From positions 1-37,210 of the IMG/VR virus record IMGVR_UViG_3300020420_000572: a DNA stretch of 37,210 nt; one strand, written 5' to 3'. The first letter of the stretch is position 1, and each line of letters starts with the position of its first letter. The translations under genes were made by a program, and so were the position numbers. Below are positions 7,800 through 14,920 of this stretch, piece after piece. The notes beneath the pieces are model-generated. The model saw only the letters and a list, made by a program, of their open reading frames with translations. It was not told where the DNA came from and made no database searches. The DNA is from a virus.

Positions 7800-8363
7800 A
7801 TGAACATCCGAATAACGGGACACGCCAGGGGACTTGGCAGGAGCCTTTACGAATATTTTAAATCTTTAGGACACAATGTAGAAGGTTACAGCCTTTCAAC
7901 AGGGTATGACATCAATACCGTTGAAGGTAGAGAACAAATATTAGATGGTTTGGACAACGTCGACGTATTTGTTAACAATGCATGGTCAGAATATTCAGGA
8001 CAAACAAAACTATTAGAAGAAGTGATACAGGCATGGGACGGCAACAAAGATAAAAAGATATTGAACATAAGTTCTAAAGCCTGTTACAATTACAAAGATA
8101 TAAATGCAGATATGGAAAGATATGGTCAGAACAAAAGAGAACAGAACAAAATGATAGAAGACCGTATACAAAAATATGGTCCACACATATTAAATGTAAT
8201 TTTAGGTATGACAGATACACGCCTAGGAGAAGACTTCGAAGGAGAGAAAATGGATCCCGATGCAGTTTCTAAATGGATCGCTGATATGTTATTGTGTGAA
8301 ACTATGTATTTCCAAAGTGTTACAGTTGATGCTTCTAAATTAGATTATAGATTTAAACAATAG
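7800..8363 (+). CDS. Short-chain dehydrogenase/reductase-like protein (187 aa)
   Basis: The product has a Rossmann nucleotide-binding start, TGHARGLG at residues 6-13, an NNAWS motif at 59-63 in place of the SDR NNAG, an ISSKA strand with the expected Ser, and YGQNK with Tyr108 and Lys112 matching the catalytic YxxxK. At 187 residues it is shorter than typical SDRs (about 250), so the C-terminal substrate region is reduced. It probably oxidises, reduces or epimerises a sugar-like substrate using NAD(P). It is a paralogue of the protein at 12477-13031. It ends in an 11-base convergent overlap with the next gene. Confidence 0.85.
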   Translation: MNIRITGHARGLGRSLYEYFKSLGHNVEGYSLSTGYDINTVEGREQILDGLDNVDVFVNNAWSEYSGQTKLLEEVIQAWDGNKDKKILNISSKACYNYKDINADMERYGQNKREQNKMIEDRIQKYGPHILNVILGMTDTRLGEDFEGEKMDPDAVSKWIADMLLCETMYFQSVTVDASKLDYRFKQ

Positions 8364-9495
8364 AACTTTGTTTTACTTTTGATTCTTCCCAACTCTTCCA
8401 AGTCCATTCAGTAACTTCATAATCCATATCCTCAGGTTTGAAAAGATACTTAGGTGGCACTGTGTCGTGCAAAGGTTGTCCTTTGTTGACGTGACCATCT
8501 CGTAGCATTATTTGGTGTAAGAAATTTGTTACAGGTTTGCCAGGCACAAAGTCGCACCATGGACCACACTGCAACTGTTCCATGTCTATTGTTTTAGGAT
8601 CACTCCATTGTATAATTCTGTGTGGTATTCCATTTATGTTTACCATGTAATGATATAGATTATCATCCGCAGGTTTCTTTTCCCAGGTCCAACCTTTTTT
8701 ATCGCAAATACTTTTAATTAATTTCACGTGATCACTTAAAAAGAACTGTGGCTCATCTGGTGATCTTCCTATATCCGAACCTGCTCTAATTCTATATTGC
8801 CATGCACGATTGCCTAAACTTTGTATTTCTTCCAATACTTCTTCCATATGATCTATATGTTCTAAAGTGTATCCAACATAATAAACAAAAATACCTTCGG
8901 CGTTACAATTTTCAATAGCCTGTAATTGTTTCTTATGCACTTTCTCTCCTTGATAAGAATGGTGATTCATTCCAATCATTACCATAGTTGTACCTGCTTC
9001 CGCTATCTGTTTTGTCCATTTCCTATCTGCCAACTTTACACCATTCGTTAGGATACAAACATCTTCAGGTCTTTTCAATTCTTTTAATAGAACTTTTGTT
9101 CTGCTTATAAGTTCTGGTAGGTCTTTTCTTACAGTTGGTTCTGCACCTGCTAGTATCACAGCACCAGCACTGGCATCAAATCTATTTTCTATCTGCCATA
9201 GTATTTGTTCTATAGGCTTGTCTATTGTTTTGTTGTCTGGACCATGATAACAATGTGGACAATTTAAATTACATTTGTCAGTGACTTCTATCATTACACC
9301 TTGCGGTATGCTGTATCCCGACTTGTCATATTCTAATTGATTATAAAAATTAATATCAGTTTCCAAAAGATGTGTTGATTCGCCATGCTCTACACAGGTC
9401 TTTTTTAGATAAACACCATCTGGCATAGTCACCCTTTCAGCGACGCAATGCCTATAACATATGTGGCACAAACTGGTTGTTTTTGTATCTTCCAT
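8353..9495 (-). CDS. Radical SAM enzyme, MJ0619/tetraether-synthase-like
   Basis: The 380-residue protein has a radical SAM motif CNLNCPHC (C75, C79, C82) that would hold a [4Fe-4S] cluster, followed by GAEPTVRKDLPELI as the SAM-binding GGEP-like region. An N-terminal Cys-rich domain has LCHICYRHC (C10, C13, C17) and CVEHGE (C34, H37). That arrangement is typical of the MJ0619-type radical SAM group, which includes methylases and archaeal lipid-joining enzymes acting on unreactive carbons. Here the substrate is unknown. It is the last gene of a three-gene minus-strand cassette, 4 bases after the kinase-like gene, with no clear Shine-Dalgarno. Confidence 0.88.
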   Translation of the reverse strand: MEDTKTTSLCHICYRHCVAERVTMPDGVYLKKTCVEHGESTHLLETDINFYNQLEYDKSGYSIPQGVMIEVTDKCNLNCPHCYHGPDNKTIDKPIEQILWQIENRFDASAGAVILAGAEPTVRKDLPELISRTKVLLKELKRPEDVCILTNGVKLADRKWTKQIAEAGTTMVMIGMNHHSYQGEKVHKKQLQAIENCNAEGIFVYYVGYTLEHIDHMEEVLEEIQSLGNRAWQYRIRAGSDIGRSPDEPQFFLSDHVKLIKSICDKKGWTWEKKPADDNLYHYMVNINGIPHRIIQWSDPKTIDMEQLQCGPWCDFVPGKPVTNFLHQIMLRDGHVNKGQPLHDTVPPKYLFKPEDMDYEVTEWTWKSWEESKVKQSSIV

Positions 9496-9499
9496 ACTA

Positions 9500-10192
9500 T
9501 TACTTATAAATTGAAATCGCCTTATCTATAAATGAATCTGGATACACATTTCTAAAACTTTCTAAACATAGTATTTGAAGTTTATCGAATGGATATGTCT
9601 TATCTGCTTCAATGCCTAATTTTTCCATCTGTGGCATTAGTTCACTTTGACGTTCAATTGATATGTGGCTTAAATGATCTTTTACTGTGATTTGTGGTTC
9701 TGTGTTATGATATGCGAAAAAATAATTTATATTTTTAAGTTTCTGATCAACCACCCAATAACTGCTAGGGTGTAAACTGTATTTGTATATTCCAAGTTTT
9801 TTATGTTTTTCAAATATGTATAACATCTGTTCTTGCCAATCGGGCAACACATCTTCATAAGTCTTTCCATGACTCTCTTCCCAAAAATCCACGCCTTGTA
9901 TTTTAAAATAGATTGCTTGGTGGTCTGGATCTATTCTTGTTATTTCAGGAATGAGATCTTTATGATCAACATCAAGTGATAAAAGAAAATCCTTTTCCCT
10001 TGCATATTTAGACTCCATTAAAGATTGGTCTACAACCTGCTCGTGTCCTTTGTGATATTCTGAGTCGTGTTTGAACCACATACAAAATTCACTTTTAGAA
10101 TGATTTATCAGGCTAGTATAAATTAAATTGTTTCTACACAATCCTTTTCCCGGTACGTTGTTCCAGTAATATTTAAAATCTGTGAATGTCAT
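9500..10192 (-). CDS. Kinase-like protein (tentative), paralogue of 13574-14194
   Basis: The 230-residue product resembles the gene at 13574-14194: both have an aromatic-rich N-terminus, a helix with Glu (YAREKDFLLSL here), the motif IPEITRID (81-88; IPEILLMD in the other), a WQ-containing helix and a late HPSSYWVV segment (141-148) where the other has YPHTFFFDD. This order recalls a protein-kinase-like or aminoglycoside-kinase fold, with HPSSYW standing where a catalytic HxD...N loop would be. The classical catalytic Asp is absent, so activity is doubtful. It overlaps the upstream GNAT-like gene by 20 bases. Confidence 0.8.
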   Translation of the reverse strand: MTFTDFKYYWNNVPGKGLCRNNLIYTSLINHSKSEFCMWFKHDSEYHKGHEQVVDQSLMESKYAREKDFLLSLDVDHKDLIPEITRIDPDHQAIYFKIQGVDFWEESHGKTYEDVLPDWQEQMLYIFEKHKKLGIYKYSLHPSSYWVVDQKLKNINYFFAYHNTEPQITVKDHLSHISIERQSELMPQMEKLGIEADKTYPFDKLQILCLESFRNVYPDSFIDKAISIYK

Positions 10193-10763
10193 TTATAATT
10201 TGGGGCCATTGTTTTACATCATATAATTGTTTAAAATATACATCTGCATTGACACGCCATACAGTTTGACGTGTGCCTCTGTAATCTAGTTCTTTAATTT
10301 TTGTATAGACACCTGTGCTTTCAAGTGTAGGTGCCACAATAGAATGCACTAGCCTTTGTGTGCCTTCCGCATTTTCATTTGTAGTCACATAATAGTTTTT
10401 TCCAAACCCTGCCCAACAAATTCCAGCCACTTGGAAAAATTGTTGCGTGGTAGTTTGGTGTGTTTTAATTGTTTCACGTGTTCTCACCATTTGATATTCT
10501 TTAGGCAATTCATCTGTGAACGTACATATCCTACAAGCGATCCTATAACTGTCTGGACCCATTTCTGGAAAACTGTGAGCCGCAGTTGATCCTATAATTT
10601 TACCTTTGTATGATAACAACCAAACCATATATCTATCTTCATTGGACAGTGAATCCACCAACATTTTTTTGGTACTGTTGTTGACAAACCCTTTTTGTTC
10701 TGCTGTTTTGTAGAATTCGGTCAAATCCAAATTGTCTGAGTAACGTATTAACTGAAATGCCAT
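10173..10763 (-). CDS. GNAT-like acyltransferase (tentative)
   Basis: The 196-residue product contains a strand pair YMVWLLSYKGKIIGSTAAH (45-63), the usual beta2-beta3 hairpin and Gly-Ser/Ala step of GNAT acetyltransferases, preceded by helices containing LTEFYKTAEQKGF. The C-terminal half is less typical and contains Trp- and Tyr-rich strands. I did not find a clear acetyl-CoA-binding Q/RxxGxG/A loop, so this is a fold-level guess. It is the first gene of a minus-strand cassette that starts in a 39-base divergent gap shared with the plus-strand oxygenase gene. Confidence 0.78.
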   Translation of the reverse strand: MAFQLIRYSDNLDLTEFYKTAEQKGFVNNSTKKMLVDSLSNEDRYMVWLLSYKGKIIGSTAAHSFPEMGPDSYRIACRICTFTDELPKEYQMVRTRETIKTHQTTTQQFFQVAGICWAGFGKNYYVTTNENAEGTQRLVHSIVAPTLESTGVYTKIKELDYRGTRQTVWRVNADVYFKQLYDVKQWPQIINDIHRF

Positions 10764-10802
10764 AATATTTTCTTTGTGTTGTATTTAAAAGTAAATAGTT
10801 GT

Positions 10803-11609
10803 ATGATCAGAGGAATTGGCGGTCAACCGTACATAGCACTAGACGAACACATAGATATAGAAGGTTTTAGGAATTTACATCCAGAAATTTGTAGAGGCTT
10901 TGCTTTGGCAAGAGAATATGCCAAAGAAGGAACTTGGATGTCACCTGGATTCGATACAAAAGATATGAGTTACCAATTAAATTGGAAACCAATTTATATG
11001 GCTTTGGAAGAATACAAAGCACTACCAGAAAGTGATCCAATACGAAAAAACGGTGACGACTTGTACGCAAATATAAAAGATTACAAAACACGCAATCAAT
11101 TCACAAGATATCTTAAGTCTGTGTTGGGTGCAAAGGATCCTTACATTTATTATTTCCTTTGGGAAGAAGGAGATTGGGATCAAAGGAATACTGAAAGAAA
11201 TTTAACAGAAGAAGCAAAATATTTTCCAGGATTAGTTGCTTGGATTAAAGAATTAGTAAACACGGGCATCATAGAAAGCATAGGCAGAGTAATATTCTTC
11301 CATTGCGAACACGACGGGAAACCTTTTGAACATAGAGACCTTGATGGAAAGCACGGAGACAATCAAGGATACAGTGGTCACAAGAATGAATTCATACACA
11401 TAAGACACAACACAAAAAGAGGATTCTACATATGGGATCCTGAAAAACAAAACAAAGTATACATTAATTCTAATGCTTCGTTCTGGAATGATCAAGACTG
11501 GCACGGTGGAGAAGTTAATGCAGAACAAGAATACGGATTACGAATTGATTGTGTATTCACAGACAAGTTCCGTAAACAACTTGGCATAGAAAATATTTCG
11601 GAATACTAA
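10803..11609 (+). CDS. 2-oxoglutarate/Fe(II)-dependent oxygenase-like protein
   Basis: The open frame can be extended back to a GTG at 10776, but the ATG at 10803 gives MIRGIGGQPY and a 268-residue product and is preferred. A GTAAATA motif lies 5 bases before it and no clear Shine-Dalgarno is present, so expression may be unusual. The Fe(II) site is visible as H177-R-D179 with a distal H234 in DWHGGE, and R247 (YGLRIDC) would bind 2-oxoglutarate. The protein therefore looks like a double-stranded beta-helix oxygenase, perhaps a hydroxylase. The substrate is unknown. Confidence 0.85.
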   Translation: MIRGIGGQPYIALDEHIDIEGFRNLHPEICRGFALAREYAKEGTWMSPGFDTKDMSYQLNWKPIYMALEEYKALPESDPIRKNGDDLYANIKDYKTRNQFTRYLKSVLGAKDPYIYYFLWEEGDWDQRNTERNLTEEAKYFPGLVAWIKELVNTGIIESIGRVIFFHCEHDGKPFEHRDLDGKHGDNQGYSGHKNEFIHIRHNTKRGFYIWDPEKQNKVYINSNASFWNDQDWHGGEVNAEQEYGLRIDCVFTDKFRKQLGIENISEY

Positions 11610-11610
11610 A

Positions 11611-11715
11611 ATGAAAAAATTTTTATTAGATAGATTACCACAAGTGTTTATTATTTTAATGATAGTATTTGCATATACCATGGTTTTTAATCATGCGAAC
11701 GCAATGGTATTCTAA
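11611..11715 (+). CDS. Tiny membrane/signal-like peptide (34 aa)
   Basis: ATG at 11611 follows the previous stop directly and the TAA at 11713-11715 overlaps the next gene's ATG (TAATG), so the frame fills its gap exactly. The 34 residues begin MKKFLLDRLPQ, then run through a hydrophobic stretch VFIILMIVFAYTMVF and end NHANAMVF. This could be a one-helix inner-membrane peptide or a signal peptide with a possible ANA cleavage site, leaving almost no mature part. Many phages make such small membrane proteins. Function unknown. Confidence 0.65.
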   Translation: MKKFLLDRLPQVFIILMIVFAYTMVFNHANAMVF

Positions 11716-12347
11716 TGCCAGAGTTTAACAAAGACTCCTACACAGTCATAAGAGGTTTGATAGATCCTGATTGGTGTAAAACACTTTACGATTATTGCAG
11801 ATTAAGTGCCCAACGTTGTGAATTAAAACAACAACACGACGAAGAAAAATACAGAGAAGCATGGGACGGCACTTTCATAGACAAACAATGTCCTGGAAAT
11901 TATTCACAGTACGGTGATCCATTGATGGACAGTATGTTGATGATGCATGGCAAACATATTGAAATAGTCACAGGTATGCAACTTGCTCCTGCTTATTCCT
12001 ATTATAGACTGTACACAAACAAAGCCACATTAGAAAGACACACAGATAGACCTAGTTGCGAGATATCAGCGACAGTGTGCTTGGATTGGGACGATTCAAA
12101 TCAATCGCCACGCAAACCATGGAGCATATGGTTAAAGAATCATGAAGGCGAAATAGCAGTAGACCTTGAACCAGGTGATGCTATGATATACAAAGGTTGC
12201 GATATAGAACATTGGAGAGAACCTTTCCACGGAGTAGCCTGTGCCCAAGTGTTCTATCATTATACAGATGTTAATGGAGATAAATTTAATCCTTGGGACG
12301 GAAGACCACACGGTGGATTACCACGTGGTATGAAAGTTTCCAAATGA
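11715..12347 (+). CDS. 2-oxoglutarate/Fe(II) oxygenase, prolyl-hydroxylase-like
   Basis: The 210-residue protein has the iron triad H109-T-D111 in LERHTDRPSCEIS and a distal His in DIEHWREP (H166), in the order expected for a 2OG-Fe(II) dioxygenase of the prolyl-4-hydroxylase-like type found widely in cyanophages. LEPGDAMIYKG (151-161) is the typical strand before the distal His, and QVFYHYTD ends the barrel. It probably hydroxylates an amino acid or small-molecule group. It overlaps both neighbours: TAATG at the 5' end and ATGA at the 3' end. Confidence 0.9.
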   Translation: MPEFNKDSYTVIRGLIDPDWCKTLYDYCRLSAQRCELKQQHDEEKYREAWDGTFIDKQCPGNYSQYGDPLMDSMLMMHGKHIEIVTGMQLAPAYSYYRLYTNKATLERHTDRPSCEISATVCLDWDDSNQSPRKPWSIWLKNHEGEIAVDLEPGDAMIYKGCDIEHWREPFHGVACAQVFYHYTDVNGDKFNPWDGRPHGGLPRGMKVSK

Positions 12348-12490
12348 GGTTTATTATCAACTATACAATTATTCCATTATTTTATCTGACGGCATTACCC
12401 ATATGCATCATAATTGCACTAATGGATTCAAATAATGGTAAAGGTTTTAAAAAGAACTTACGTGAAGTTATGGGAATTAAAAACGTCTAA
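12344..12490 (+). CDS. Small one-helix membrane protein (48 aa)
   Basis: The open frame extends upstream to 12293, but the ATG at 12344 overlaps the preceding TGA by 4 bases (ATGA), the standard junction here, and gives 48 residues. MRFIINYTIIPLFYL and TALPICIIIALMD form one long hydrophobic segment (about 4-27), followed by a basic tail (GKGFKKNLREV). This would be a single-pass inner-membrane protein with a cytoplasmic tail. Its 3' end overlaps the convergent SDR gene by 14 bases. Function unknown. Confidence 0.65.
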   Translation: MRFIINYTIIPLFYLTALPICIIIALMDSNNGKGFKKNLREVMGIKNV

Positions 12491-13031
12491 TATCTAAAAC
12501 ACCTACATACATAGGTTCACTAATAATATAATCAACAGTCCTAATAATATCGTCTACGTTGCAAGTTGGTTCGCCTTCTCTTGATCCTGTCTTTTCACCA
12601 TAGTTTAAAACACGCACCAAAGTGAATTGACACTGTTCACCAAAAGGTTTTTGATTTGCTAGACTGTTGTTGACTGCATCTAGTTTATGCTTATCCGCTA
12701 GATACTGCCTGTCTATGTTTACGGCACGTAGAATGTCGTTGTCTAATTTTGTTGCCAGTGAACCAAAACTAATTGTAAGGAACAATCTGCTTTCTTTGTT
12801 CCATTTATTATTGATCATCAATAGCATTTGCGATTGTGCTGAACTGACGTGTGCAAGGTTTATAAAGATATCTGAATCTAAAGCCATATCAGTAACCTTT
12901 TCTACATCTTCTTGTTTTGTAAGATCGTATCCTGACTCTCTACTGACTCCTATAACTTCATGTTCCTTTACTAGATGGGCGTATAGTTCTTTACCCATAG
13001 GTGAAGTATGTCCTGTCATTAATATTTTCAT
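12477..13031 (-). CDS. SDR-like oxidoreductase, paralogue of 7800-8363
   Basis: The product starts MKILMTGHTSPMG; I prefer this ATG at 13031 because it lies one base after the upstream gene's stop and follows GGGGAT, and because it aligns with the start of the other SDR. The in-frame ATG at 13046 would add 5 residues. The Gly motif is TGHTSPMG (6-13), and Tyr110 and Lys114 in YLADK form the YxxxK pair. At 184 residues it is short for an SDR. It probably acts on a nucleotide-sugar or similar substrate together with the neighbouring oxygenases. It is the last gene of a four-gene minus-strand cassette. Confidence 0.85.
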   Translation of the reverse strand: MKILMTGHTSPMGKELYAHLVKEHEVIGVSRESGYDLTKQEDVEKVTDMALDSDIFINLAHVSSAQSQMLLMINNKWNKESRLFLTISFGSLATKLDNDILRAVNIDRQYLADKHKLDAVNNSLANQKPFGEQCQFTLVRVLNYGEKTGSREGEPTCNVDDIIRTVDYIISEPMYVGVLDIRRF

Positions 13032-13032
13032 T

Positions 13033-13581
13033 TTATCCCCAAACATTTAAAGTATACTTTGGAACTAATCCACAATTTGCACCGGCGTGCCATGATTTTC
13101 TGCTAGGCCATTTATAAACATTGCCTTGTTCTTGATTATATAAACAATGGTCATCCACAATTAATACGTGTCCGTCACTAGGTGGACTTATGTGACAATG
13201 ATACCTCTCAAATTCTTTTGTTTCATTTAAAGTTTTTTCATCATCTGTTATATCCCAATGCCATGGAGCAACGTCACCAGGTTTTACCATGCTAATCCAG
13301 GCATTTGTATACTTTTCCATTCCCACAAAGTCAATAAACTGTTCAACTACCTGCTTATCAAAATTAACTTCGGGCAAATACATTTCCCAACTAGCATTTC
13401 CACCTTCATGCTTCATTTTATATCCGGCATCTCTTAATTGTCCTGCAACTTCTTCTACACCAGGAACTTCTTGTCCTACATCATGTCTAGGACCTACATA
13501 AGCAGGTGTCTGATCTTCTAGTCCCGCAATTATTTTATTCCAATCAATTATGTTATTGCAATTTCCAACAAATTTAAGCAT
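13033..13581 (-). CDS. Asp/Asn beta-hydroxylase-like or cupin oxygenase
   Basis: The 182-residue protein has APWHWD with H108 and D110 as an HxD iron pair, then YHCHISPPSDGH and a distal His (H165, SWHAGAN), with K175 in PKYTLNVW as a possible 2-oxoglutarate ligand in place of Arg. This is the order of an aspartyl/asparaginyl beta-hydroxylase-type oxygenase. It overlaps the upstream kinase-like gene by 8 bases. The substrate is unknown. Confidence 0.85.
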   Translation of the reverse strand: MLKFVGNCNNIIDWNKIIAGLEDQTPAYVGPRHDVGQEVPGVEEVAGQLRDAGYKMKHEGGNASWEMYLPEVNFDKQVVEQFIDFVGMEKYTNAWISMVKPGDVAPWHWDITDDEKTLNETKEFERYHCHISPPSDGHVLIVDDHCLYNQEQGNVYKWPSRKSWHAGANCGLVPKYTLNVWG

Positions 13582-14194
13582 TTAAAAAATCTCCAGGCCA
13601 CTCTGCATAATTGGTTTTTATTGTTTCTTGATATAGTTTATGTGTATCTAATCTTTCATTCATTATAAATTTATCGAATCTTGTGCCACGTATTAAAGGT
13701 TTCAAGAACTTTGTGTCCAGATATCTACTATGCTTGTCCGTGCAACCATACAGATCCATTATGTGTGCGTTGCCTTCGTCATCAAAAAAGAAAGTGTGTG
13801 GGTACATATTAATTTTGAATATGTTATCCTTCTCTAAATCATCTTTTATCTCTTTTATCTTCTTCTGCCAGTTCTTTACTTTGTTGATTGTGTTGTTTTC
13901 TATCATCACATTTAAATTTTTGTCATACCATCTAAATTCAATGACACGTTTTTTTGTGTCCATGAGCAATATTTCAGGAATATATTTTTTGTTGCTTAAA
14001 TGCAACAGGTATTTGCATTCTTGATTAAACCAAAAGTTGTATAGTTCTTCCGTCATGAATTCATTATCATGATACTGATTTTTGTTCCAGTTCATACAAA
14101 AAATTTTTTTGTCTTTGCTTACAAGAGGTTCGTAAAGCAAATTCGTCACAGCGAGACCTTCTTTAAATTTGTAAAAATTTTTCCATTTATGCAT
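13574..14194 (-). CDS. Kinase-like protein (tentative), paralogue of 9500-10192
   Basis: The open frame reaches 14263, but the ATG at 14194 (MHKWKNFYKF) overlaps the upstream gene by only 8 bases (ATGCATAA) and avoids a 77-base overlap, so I use it (206 aa). It contains a helix with Glu59, IPEILLMD (72-79), a WQ helix, then YPHTFFFDDEGNAHIMDLYG (about 131-150). The last part looks like a kinase beta-turn with a DFG-like MDL (D147), and the order resembles a kinase-like fold. The classical HRD Asp is not obvious. It resembles the gene at 9500-10192. Confidence 0.78.
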   Translation of the reverse strand: MHKWKNFYKFKEGLAVTNLLYEPLVSKDKKIFCMNWNKNQYHDNEFMTEELYNFWFNQECKYLLHLSNKKYIPEILLMDTKKRVIEFRWYDKNLNVMIENNTINKVKNWQKKIKEIKDDLEKDNIFKINMYPHTFFFDDEGNAHIMDLYGCTDKHSRYLDTKFLKPLIRGTRFDKFIMNERLDTHKLYQETIKTNYAEWPGDFLNA

Positions 14195-14858
14195 TTCTAA
14201 TCTCAAATTTGAATCCACAAGAACGTTGCAGTTCTTTAATTCTAGTAATTTGTTCACTTTCAATTACAAATTCAATTTCTTTGTCACTTATTTTTTTAAA
14301 ATTAGTTATTTTCTCTTCTTTTTCTAATCTATTCAAAAGTATTGAAAAACTTTTATCAAATAGATATCTTGCATTGTATGGAGGGTCAATCAAAGTTAAA
14401 TTAAAGTACACTGGGTTGTCTAGTATTCTACCTTTTAATCTTTTACGTATAACCAGTTGATATCGTGGTTTGTATCCATAGTTACTTGCGGTGTGTAATC
14501 TTCCCGAATCCATTAGATATAGTGTACCATCTGCAACTAATTTGTACATCTTTTGATTTTTTAAATCTACAAGGTAACTTTCGTCAGCATCCAAAGTTAA
14601 ATGCCATCTATCATCTACATCAGCATGGGCAGAATAACTTTGTCCTGGTTCCATTACAATAACTCTTGCTTCGCCGTGCATAGGTATAAGGTCTAAAACT
14701 TTTTCTATTTCGGTACCCTTGTATTGTTCATCCAAGATATGTGGATCATAAAAGAAGTCGCCTCTAGGTTTGGTTAAAACATTTTTACCTGTGGGTAAAT
14801 TTTTTACCAAATCGTAGATTTCTTTGTAATTTATTTTGGTACCAACTACTGTGAGCAT
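14187..14858 (-). CDS. Asp/Asn hydroxylase-like oxygenase (223 aa)
   Basis: The first 140 residues form a beta-helix oxygenase: MEPGQSYSAHAD gives H78 and D80, GRLHTASN gives distal H122, and R132 in PRYQLVIRKR is the expected 2-oxoglutarate ligand. A C-terminal extension (about 145-223) is Lys/Glu-rich and may bind a partner. It is the first gene of a minus-strand cassette that begins in a 62-base divergent gap, with CGATAAGTA as a variant late promoter motif on its strand (14863-14871). No strong ribosome-binding site is visible before the ATG. Confidence 0.87.
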   Translation of the reverse strand: MLTVVGTKINYKEIYDLVKNLPTGKNVLTKPRGDFFYDPHILDEQYKGTEIEKVLDLIPMHGEARVIVMEPGQSYSAHADVDDRWHLTLDADESYLVDLKNQKMYKLVADGTLYLMDSGRLHTASNYGYKPRYQLVIRKRLKGRILDNPVYFNLTLIDPPYNARYLFDKSFSILLNRLEKEEKITNFKKISDKEIEFVIESEQITRIKELQRSCGFKFEIRNA

Positions 14859-14862
14859 AACG

Positions 14863-14871
14863 TACTTATCG
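14863..14871 (-). promoter_or_regulatory. Variant late promoter motif CGATAAGTA (minus strand)
   Basis: On the minus strand CGATAAGTA differs by one base from the CGATAAATA motif seen three times in this window, and only 4 bases separate it from the ATG at 14858. This spacing is much shorter than at the perfect copies, so a leaderless or nonfunctional site is equally likely. Confidence 0.3.
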
Positions 14872-14897
14872 GAAAAAATAATATGCGTATATAAACA

Positions 14898-14906
14898 CGA
14901 TAAATA
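14898..14906 (+). promoter_or_regulatory. T4-type late promoter-like motif CGATAAATA
   Basis: CGATAAATA lies in the divergent gap with 14 bases to the ATG at 14921, and is identical to the copies at 1835-1843 and 32881-32889 (minus). It would drive the five-gene plus-strand cassette that follows. The leader would be very short and no Shine-Dalgarno is visible. Confidence 0.55.
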
Positions 14907-14920
14907 TTAATGTCCAAATT

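Noticed and set aside
8353-9495. QueE-like radical SAM that would supply a QueC pathway
   Set aside because: The motif is CxxxCxxC with an N-terminal Cys-rich domain, and the length of 380 is far from QueE (about 220).
10776-10802. Upstream GTG start for the oxygenase gene (277 aa)
   Set aside because: The added residues have no similarity to the family start, and the ATG at 10803 gives a clean MIRGIGG start.
14195-14263. Upstream start for the kinase-like gene (229 aa)
   Set aside because: It would overlap the oxygenase gene by 77 bases; the ATG at 14194 gives the usual 8-base overlap.
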